Positions 59,329-64,000 of a stretch of 64,000 nt of DNA are shown piece after piece. The position numbers and the translations under genes are program-made. The stretch lies in NCBI GenBank assembly GCA_027627225.1, contig CM051029.1:9370215-9434214 (forward strand), written 5' to 3'. The first letter of the stretch is position 1; every line of letters begins with the position of its first letter. Origin of the DNA: Congeria kusceri (taxonomy: Eukaryota > Mollusca > Bivalvia > Myida > Dreissenidae). The notes below the pieces were generated by a model, which saw only the letters and a list, made by a program, of their open reading frames with translations, ran no database searches and was not told the DNA's origin.

Positions 59329-60090
59329 AGTGGTAGTAGTAGTTGTAGTAGTTATAGTAGTAGTAGTAGTAGTGGTAGTAGTAGTAGTAGTTGTTGTTGT
59401 TGTTCTAGCAGTAGTGGTAGTAGTAGTAATTGTAGAAGAAAAGAAGCAGAATAAATTTTGAATGATATTTTGACAATAAACTTGAATTACTTAATTACAT
59501 ACTTACATATTAATCCGAAGGTATAAATGTTGCTGTCAAGATACACTCCGTCGATTACAGCTTTGCAATACCATCTTTGACCGTCATTTGCTAAAGGCAC
59601 TGACGGAATATAACATATATAGATATGTGAAGACTTACACGAACATTGCATACTATTATTGCCTGTAGCGCATGTATTTGTTTCTTCAAACCACCGTAGT
59701 CTACTAACTAGTATTTCTGCATCGGAACCTTTATCTGTTTTATACCACTCGACAAAAGTCGGTTGAGTTGACGTTGAGCATGTGAATGTTACACTGCTAT
59801 TGACGAAAACATCATTGATATCCACATTCAGTGCCGGGGTTGTTGCATTACCTTTATTAAATAGTAATGGCTTGGTTTTGATACCTTAGCATTTGCATGA
59901 CATCAACATGGAGCATACTTTGTCCTTGATGGAATTATAATTAAGCGATTATATTTAAATACATATGAATGTTTTACCAAACACAAAACAGAGCTAATAT
60001 GTATACATTAATATTAACATTTTAAAATATACCTTGCAACCAAGTTAGCCCTTTTATATAAAGTATAAAGACAAACACAAAGCTATCCAT
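51452..60090 (-). CDS. BIG receptor, complete gene: 9 Ig + FN3 + TM + ITAM tail (15 exons)
   Basis: Exons (minus strand, 5' to 3'): 60090-60033, 59851-59507, 57395-57090, 56867-56577, 56451-56164, 55664-55359, 55256-54966, 54735-54451, 53968-53681, 53574-53257, 53093-52806, 52673-52563, 52234-52162, 51949-51897, 51654-51452. The spliced CDS is 3504 nt (1167 aa) and open throughout. Every junction up to cytoplasmic exon 1 is phase 1, and borders are AG/GT. The product is a type I membrane protein: signal peptide, nine Ig domains, FN3, one TM helix, and a tyrosine-rich tail. Nine Ig plus FN3 is the layout of nephrin/Hibris-type adhesion receptors, but sequence resemblance is not close by eye, so orthology is not claimed. 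The tail has ITAM, YDRP and YVNM motifs, suggesting SH2-mediated signalling. It is head to head with a SMALL Ig gene. The main uncertainty is whether the 59.5-60.1 kb exons are joined to Ig1 at 57.4 kb; phases agree and no other signal exon was found between. Confidence 0.72.
51897..51949 (-). CDS. BIG gene exon 14: cytoplasmic exon 2
   Basis: 53 nt, phase 2 in and phase 1 out, borders CAG and GTAAGG. It encodes a short segment with SYETC. Length and borders are the same as in the paralogous exon 45927-45979. Confidence 0.68.
52162..52234 (-). CDS. BIG gene exon 13: cytoplasmic exon 1
   Basis: 73 nt, phase 1 in and phase 2 out. It encodes a polar segment with QYEDL, a YxxL tyrosine motif. 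The copy at 46196-46268 has the same length and motif, which confirms the borders. Confidence 0.7.
52563..52673 (-). CDS. BIG gene exon 12: transmembrane helix
   Basis: 111 nt, phase 1-1. A short extracellular stem (VESNPETS) precedes about 23 hydrophobic residues rich in Val, Gly and Ile, ending LLWRH as a cytosolic stop-transfer. There are no charged residues inside the helix. Acceptor TTTTAG, donor GTAAAT. Confidence 0.75.
52806..53093 (-). CDS. BIG gene exon 11: fibronectin type III domain
   Basis: 288 nt, phase 1-1, acceptor TTTTAG, donor GTGACA. A second donor (GTACAG) nine bases further would also keep the phase and add three residues. FN3 landmarks are DIVITWVPGFNGG (B-strand Trp), YTWAIEGLKPGTTYQIKMLAENRIGKS, i.e. 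the L-x-P-x-T-x-Y pattern and the following A-x-N. A paralogue lies at 48040-48301. Confidence 0.78.
53257..53574 (-). CDS. BIG gene exon 10: Ig8 domain lacking the canonical cysteines
   Basis: 318 nt, phase 1-1, acceptor TGTACAG, donor GTATGT. The Ig fold is suggested by AVFTFTIMAYPEP, the Trp in FSWYKR, and VGDYTDYLVNVSNAFG. Both disulfide cysteines are replaced: Thr/Ile region before AYP, and Leu where YxC is expected. Confidence 0.68.
53681..53968 (-). CDS. BIG gene exon 9: Ig7 domain
   Basis: This exon has no internal start and was read between splice sites: acceptor TTCCAG at 53969, donor GTAAGT at 53680; 288 nt, open, phase 1-1. Ig landmarks are LELVCDADGDPQP and YDAGSYKCLANN. The usual core Trp is absent; TVRIVNATRG sits in its place. 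Confidence 0.7.
54451..54735 (-). CDS. BIG gene exon 8: Ig6 domain
   Basis: 285 nt, phase 1-1, acceptor CTACAG, donor GTAAGTTA. Ig landmarks are LTVTCTLTN, the Trp in STFTWIRKD, and DEGEYQCNASNIM, the most canonical D-x-G-x-Y-x-C of the set. Confidence 0.75.
54966..55256 (-). CDS. BIG gene exon 7: Ig5 domain
   Basis: 291 nt, phase 1-1, acceptor TTTTAG, donor GTAAGTAA. Ig landmarks are FTIACFASS, the Trp in PSLSWNGPG, and RNLTCNAVNTM. Confidence 0.72.
55359..55664 (-). CDS. BIG gene exon 6: Ig4 domain
   Basis: 306 nt, phase 1-1, acceptor TCGTAG, donor GTAAGTAT. Ig landmarks are VRLMCSVDS, the Trp in IYSWGSG, and KNYTCTVKNIM. It has several N-glycosylation sequons. Confidence 0.72.
56164..56451 (-). 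CDS. BIG gene exon 5: Ig3 domain
   Basis: 288 nt, phase 1-1, acceptor TTGCAG, donor GTAATT. Ig landmarks are ISIECACDA, the Trp in VTVFWQG, and TVWTCTATNTM. It begins YPPSIA after splicing. Confidence 0.72.
56577..56867 (-). CDS. BIG gene exon 4: Ig2 domain
   Basis: 291 nt, phase 1-1, acceptor ATCCAG, donor GTAAGC. Ig landmarks are IHLNCSSSG, then YPPPSYHWTYPGG with the core Trp, then GRVSCMALNVM. It is the first of five consecutive domains carrying an N-x-M motif after the second Cys. A relic copy lies at 30317-30613. Confidence 0.75.
57090..57395 (-). CDS. BIG gene exon 3: Ig1 domain
   Basis: 306 nt, phase 1-1, acceptor TTCCAG, donor GTAAGTAC. Ig landmarks are STFTC, the Trp in IQWFND, and GGNLSCVAS. 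Two homologous relics lie at 31401-31700 and about 41240-41520. Confidence 0.75.
58611..58735. repeat. Long inverted repeat (hairpin)
   Basis: Arms 58627-58651 and 58696-58720 are perfect 25-bp inverted copies (agtgttgaataaagatcaag, then tttat). They extend with mismatches to about 50 bp each, around a loop of about 30. It lies in the intron between Ig0 and Ig1 of the BIG gene. Confidence 0.75.
59240..59440. repeat. (CT)n/(GTCT)n then (AGT)n microsatellites
   Basis: CT/GT-rich tract at 59240-59328, then AGT with TGT interruptions to 59440. The AGT part is in the same intron position as the AGT array at 468-1160. Confidence 0.92.
59507..59851 (-). CDS. BIG gene exon 2: Ig0 domain
   Basis: Acceptor TAAAG at 59852 and donor GTAAGTATG at 59506; 345 nt, phase 1-1. 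Ig landmarks are the first Cys in VTFTCSTS, the Trp in FVEWYK, and the F-strand NDGQRWYC. There is an extra cysteine cluster (MQCSCK, then C) between C' and E. It is close to the left-hand copy at 1389-1730. Confidence 0.75.
60033..60090 (-). CDS. BIG gene exon 1: signal peptide
   Basis: ATG at 60090 opens 19 codons (MDSFVFVFILYIKGLTWLQ) with a hydrophobic core, then one base before a GTATAT donor, so phase 1. The next exon completes a Gly codon. The same exon exists at 1912-1972 with the same donor, which supports the boundary. Confidence 0.75.
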
Positions 60091-62251
60091 AATTATTATT
60101 CGTCTTGAAAGTTAATTCCAACTTCCTCTGTGGCAACATAAGGGCTAATGTCGTTATGAATTGTATTCACCTCTATATAGTCCGCACCTCGTATAATAAA
60201 TATCACATATGTCACGACAGTTGCATTTTCACTACATACGCCACGGTAAAGGGTTGAACTATAGTTAAGAAATATATTTGCTGTTTATAGTAATTTTGCA
60301 AATTAGGGATGTAAATTGAAAATCCAACACACATACTTAAAACCGTGTTACTAGGAACGTTTTCAAATATAAATCATTTATTCTGTCACATGTCTACTAA
60401 ATCCGAATGACACATAATTTTAAATAATTAATCGTAGTCTACGCCTCCTGACATACCTTTATTTATTTTACATAACTCATGTGTTGTTGTTTTTTTTAAG
60501 TTTATAAATAAATATGCTATTCCTTAAATAAAGGATCAATGAATATAATTAAAACAATTTATCAAATGATCAAACAATAAGCACACTTTTATTGGTCTAG
60601 GCATTGAATTTGTTTTCTGAGATAGCTATATGGATTGTTTTAAACTTTATTTTATACAAGGTTTTATATAAGATCTTGTCCAAATCCAAAGGCTACTCAT
60701 TTTTAAAACATTCCATTTCCTAGAACGTCTTCTCATAATGCGACTACTTTTGTAAAATTAGGTCACACATTTGTTATTTTTTTAGGCTTTAGAAGCTCGT
60801 TGTTTGTCAGTAGTGTCTTAATTTGTGTCTTCACAGTGTTTAAAAGACAGCGCTAATGGTTGTTTTGAAAATGTTAACCCTCGGCAGACTCTGAAATGCA
60901 TACTGCAACCATCATGTTAACCCTCGGCAGACTCTGAAATGCATACTGCAACCATCAGAATATTTTTGAAAGTGTAATAAGCTAAACAAACTTGCGATTT
61001 TTAAATGTCTAGACAATTCAGAAACAGATTGACATTTGGAATACAGTGATTCAATAATCAACCACTTAGTGACAAACGGGCTATTAAATGTGTAAGGAAT
61101 CTTACATGATAGTTGTGTCCCGGTGTCATGTATCACTGTATTCCACTAGCCTGCAGGGACATAAATGTTAATTCAAAAAATGTTATTTTGTATATGTTCA
61201 TCAGATATTTTCAATTGTTAACAACTTGCTGGAGTCCAAAAACTGCATGTATGAGTCACATATTTGACGGCTATAGATACAATGATCATATAATAAAAGG
61301 TTATTGACGACATGGCCATAACGTATTATACAAATATGGACTGTTTAGCTGCGCAATATCGTGTGATGATGCACAGCAACATCCATATTATTATATGACA
61401 TAAAATAAACGACAGCTGATGAAAAAGTCAAAAAACACACATCTGATTGTTTCAATTATAATATTAAAACAAAAATACAAGTAAAGCAAGTAAATTTATT
61501 GCTTATCTTAACTCCCGTTTACGTTTCTTCCTAGAGGCACCTTTACAACAGTTGTTTTATTATTCAAATTTCCCATCGCTAAAGACAGTAAAAGTCAGTG
61601 ATTGCGATGTACTATGCTTTTAAAATCCAACATAAATAAAAATGACCCAATAATATATACTGTACATAGCATCACAAATCCATTAGGAGCTAATGTTTTG
61701 ACATAGTCGTAAATGACGTCGTACGTTGACGTCATCTTTGTACAAATCAATGTCCTGTGCAATATCATATAACACTTGCACGGGTGAGGTTAAAGCTGTG
61801 CAATATAATGTATGATTTTCTTTCCATGGTGTGTCGCTGAGCCAATCAAATAAAGTATATTTATAAGTCATATCATACTATGTGATATACACCGGATAAT
61901 AATATATTGACCTTGGCAATCGCATTGGTCAATAACACATGCTTCCGGTAAATCATATCATATTCAATGTCACACAATTCAATAACTGTACAATACATAT
62001 CGATTTGGATGCGAAACTTAATGTTATGTATAAATCGTGAACGCATGATCTTAGACCATATATATTTCGATGTCATATTGTGACGAGTCAAATTCATAAC
62101 AACCAGTTTAATTCTCATACCTGATAGCCAAAGTACCGACATTTATTTATGTTGTAAACAAAACGTGCATGCAGAGCTTTGATCTTGGTTTACACTATGA
62201 TACGAGTTAACAGTGTGTGTACTCTTGAAAGGAGCACACAGTAAACGGTAA
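60091..62251. promoter_or_regulatory. Shared upstream region of the divergent BIG/SMALL pair, right copy
   Basis: About 2.16 kb separates the two start codons. Near the BIG start a block around 60119-60180 (aacttcctct, then gggctaatgtcgttatgaat) is conserved with 1994-2040, and a TATATAG on the minus strand lies at about 60174-60180. On the SMALL side GCATGCAGAGCTTTGAT (62167-62183) lies 69 bases before the ATG and is matched at 3476-3492. The middle is AT-rich with no exon seen; a 34-base piece containing 'ccctcggcagactctg' occurs twice in tandem at about 60880-60950. Confidence 0.5.
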
Positions 62252-62312
62252 ATGGCGTCGTCCATTTTGGTTGGAGTATTAATTATTCTCATGGTAACGT
62301 ACCATCTTGCAG
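62252..62312 (+). CDS. SMALL gene (right) exon 1: signal peptide
   Basis: 61 nt: ATG, 20 codons, one base, then donor GTAAAATG. The core ILVGVLIILMV is hydrophobic. The left copy has a one-base deletion in the same exon. Confidence 0.68.
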
Positions 62313-63129
62313 GTAAAATGTTTTGTTATTTCATTTACAAATATATTTTCAAAATATAAATAATGCGTTTTTATAACAAATACAGGCAATACACATGTTG
62401 ATCAGTCTACGTTACCGTAAGCTTACTATTTCAAATTTTGAAATGTACTTTCAGGTGCATGCACAGAAACATTTGTTGATGCTGGCAAACACAATATACA
62501 GTTGGTGTTTAGTTTCGATTGGAGCAATGGAGAAACAAAAACAGTTAAGTGTTTTCATGGAAATTACAAAATAGGTGATTGTTTGGATTTTTTTGGTCTT
62601 GCTTGTCAACTTCTTCCAACTAGTTCCAGTGTATACACTATGTCTTCAAATGGAGACCTTACAGAGGTGTATGTCACCATAGTAACGTTCAATAGCACTA
62701 TGTCGGGAGACTACAGTTGTTCTAAACACACTGGCACTGCGACAATCACAATATGTGTTAAGGACTCAGGTACACGTGTGTTTGTTTGTGTTTAAATGAT
62801 TGAACTCTCTATTATTTTGCTGGTGTTATCTTTGTAAAAGCGAATATCAAACTAATGAAATTTGGATGTCACTATGTTTAAAATACAGAAATATATTTGA
62901 CTGTCAGCGAGATATAATGGCCTAAAATAAAGTCTATTATGTGTTTAATTATTGCCAAAATAATCGTTATCGAATAATTGTGTAGAAACAATGTTACATA
63001 TATATTTATAGGAATTTGTTTTAATTATATTTGTTTAAAATGCGTTGTAATCAGAATGTCAATTACATTGCTGCTAACATAAATATGTTATTGTTTTAGC
63101 TACAACTGCATCGACTCCAAATGATGCAG
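62252..63129 (+). CDS. SMALL Ig receptor, right copy (3' end beyond window or unseen)
   Basis: Three exons are visible: 62252-62312 (signal peptide MASSILVGVLIILMVTYHLA), 62455-62769 (one V-like Ig domain) and 63100-63129 (linker ATTASTPNDA). All junctions are phase 1 with AG/GT borders. The Ig exon has VQLVFSFDW-like strands, KCFHG, GDC, LACQLL, VYTMSSNGD, then SGDYSCS as the F-strand cysteine. The product is predicted to be a small cell-surface Ig protein. No transmembrane exon or stop was found before the window end, so the gene is partial. It is divergent from the complete BIG gene and almost certainly a duplicate of 3582-4441. Confidence 0.65.
62455..62769 (+). CDS. SMALL gene (right) exon 2: V-like Ig domain
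   Basis: 315 nt, phase 1-1, acceptor CTTTCAG, donor GTACAC. It starts ACTETFVDAGK and ends ITICVKDS. Cysteines in CFHG and DYSC form the likely core disulfide; two more (GDC, LAC) are family-specific. Confidence 0.7.
63100..63129 (+). CDS. SMALL gene (right) exon 3: Thr/Ser linker
   Basis: A 30-nt exon, phase 1-1, after the acceptor TTGTTTTAG and before donor GTAACT. It is conserved in position and border with 4418-4441, where the linker is 24 nt. Confidence 0.5.
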
Positions 63130-63159
63130 GTAACTTCTTCTTTTTTGTTTTCTTCTTCG

Positions 63160-63188
63160 TATATTTCTTGTTATTATTATTACTATTA

Positions 63189-63263
<75 letters not shown>

Positions 63264-63350
63264 TACAGTAGTACTAGTAGAAGTTTATTAGCAGTAGAAG
63301 TAGCAGTAGTAGTAATTTGAATCATAATCATGATGATGATGATGATGATT

Positions 63351-63424
<74 letters not shown>

Positions 63425-63430
63425 AGTGAT
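63160..63430. repeat. (TTA)n then (ATG)n microsatellites, right copy
   Basis: TTA at about 63166-63262 and GATGAT from 63328 to 63430, just after the linker exon of the right SMALL gene. The order is the same as at 4468-4692. Confidence 0.92.
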
Positions 63431-63589
63431 GATGGTGATAATAATATATATGTATTGTACAATGTTATTGACCTGGCACTCATTAATCTCCGGTAGCGCT
63501 CGGCTGTTTTATTTATATCGGTTTAACGTTTATATAGCGTGTAAAGAATGGATTTCACAGTCATATAACAAAAGCCCCCTATCAACAAG

Positions 63590-63660
63590 TGCCAGGAAGA
63601 ATAGCGCGCTGGATAGTGTTTTAGAATTTCAATCACAATGGTTCGAATCCTGCCAAGATC
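63590..63660 (+). repeat. tRNA-like (SINE head) sequence
   Basis: TAGCGCGCTGGATAG resembles an A box and GGTTCGAATCC (63641-63651) is a perfect B box. It has no acceptor pairing, so it is not a tRNA gene. Confidence 0.4.
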
Positions 63661-63911
63661 TTTCAGTCTTTTTTTATTATTTTCTTTTACTTGAACATCA
63701 CTTTATTTTGTTTGCTTTATTTTTTTAGTTCAATTATTGTATCTGCATAAAAATGCAATCAAAAAGACTCTTTTGTTCGCAGTATTGACGCAGTTCTCTT
63801 CTGTGTTAGAATAGGGGTTGATGATGAGATTCCGTGTCATCACGTCAGCAAAATGATCAATGAAATAAATTAAACCAAATAAATAAATTTAATAAATTAA
63901 AAATGACTGTT

Positions 63912-63985
63912 TTTGGATTCGAACCCAAACATCACGCTTACAAACTTTTCGTACTTACCACTGCACTACAGTATTAACTGTTACG
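63912..63985 (-). repeat. tRNA-like pseudogene or SINE head
   Basis: Minus strand: TAGTGCAGTGGTAAG (A box), a 5-bp T stem around GGTTCGAATCC (B box), and ACTGT/ACAGT able to pair as part of an acceptor stem. The anticodon stem does not pair, so a working tRNA is unlikely. Confidence 0.4.
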
Positions 63986-64000
63986 TATTGAGGATTTAAT

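Larger units (their letters stand above)
57396..59506 (-). other. Intron 2 of the complete BIG gene
   Basis: Carries the inverted repeat at 58.6-58.7 kb, CT/GTCT and AGT microsatellites (59240-59440) and, on the plus strand, a short frame starting with a signal-like peptide (57575-57715). No other minus-strand exon was found. Confidence 0.45.

Noticed and set aside
59216..59461. Ser/Leu/Val-rich frame
   Set aside because: Microsatellite translation in a BIG intron.
63330..63728. Frame starting with a long Met run
   Set aside because: ATG microsatellite followed by a chance extension across a tRNA-like sequence.
63912..63985. Functional tRNA gene
   Set aside because: A and B boxes are present but the anticodon stem does not pair; kept only as tRNA-like.

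Overview
The window is animal nuclear DNA. It is AT-rich, with genes in small exons that have GT/AG borders, long introns, many trinucleotide microsatellites and several interspersed repeats of kinds I associate with bivalve molluscs: blocks of GTCCGTCC with 'aaggtcaaggtcaca', 'aacaagagctgttagaggacag', 'cactccgcctaacaacca', and an L1-like LINE. A bivalve is my best guess; the species is not readable. No prokaryotic operon, CRISPR array or rRNA is visible.

The coding content is mainly two families of immunoglobulin-domain membrane receptors and their relics. The BIG family is best represented by one apparently intact minus-strand gene at 51452-60090. It has 15 exons and 1167 codons: signal peptide, nine Ig domains (called here Ig0 to Ig8, one exon each), one fibronectin type III domain, one transmembrane exon, and a three-exon cytoplasmic tail. 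The tail carries a perfect ITAM pattern plus YDRP and YVNM motifs. The SMALL family is a signal peptide, one V-like Ig domain and a short linker exon; a separate transmembrane exon probably follows. The two families lie head to head, and this divergent module is present at both ends of the window: BIG 1389-1972 (-) with SMALL 3582-4441 (+), and BIG 51452-60090 (-) with SMALL 62252-63129 (+). Signal peptides, exon phases, promoter-proximal sequence and even the intronic microsatellites match between the two copies.

Between the two modules are broken copies, all on the minus strand. There is a 3' half of a BIG gene (FN3 to tail, 45615-48301) with stops, a SMALL gene with one stop (36705-39254), a SMALL Ig relic (43511-43800), BIG Ig1/Ig2 relics (30317-31700 and 41240-41520), a BIG signal/Ig0 relic (28887-29410) and an orphan BIG signal exon (40314-40374). 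On the plus strand, 8.5-10.8 kb holds three tandem copies of a roughly 0.95 kb unit with a transmembrane exon, which probably serve the left SMALL gene.

The rest is repeats and non-coding DNA. It includes a 623-bp MITE-like element with terminal inverted repeats (17480-18102), a degenerate minus-strand transposase/DEDDh-exonuclease relic (24210-28052), a dead LINE (48435-50960), a 21-bp tandem array (20739-20907), several bivalve-type interspersed repeats and tRNA-like SINE heads. Long stretches, notably 11.2-17.4, 18.1-23.9 and 31.7-36.3 kb, hold no gene I can support.

The picture is a birth-and-death cluster of putative recognition/adhesion receptors built from phase-1 domain exons. Family assignments rest on by-eye motif reading and on comparing the copies with each other, not on database searches.
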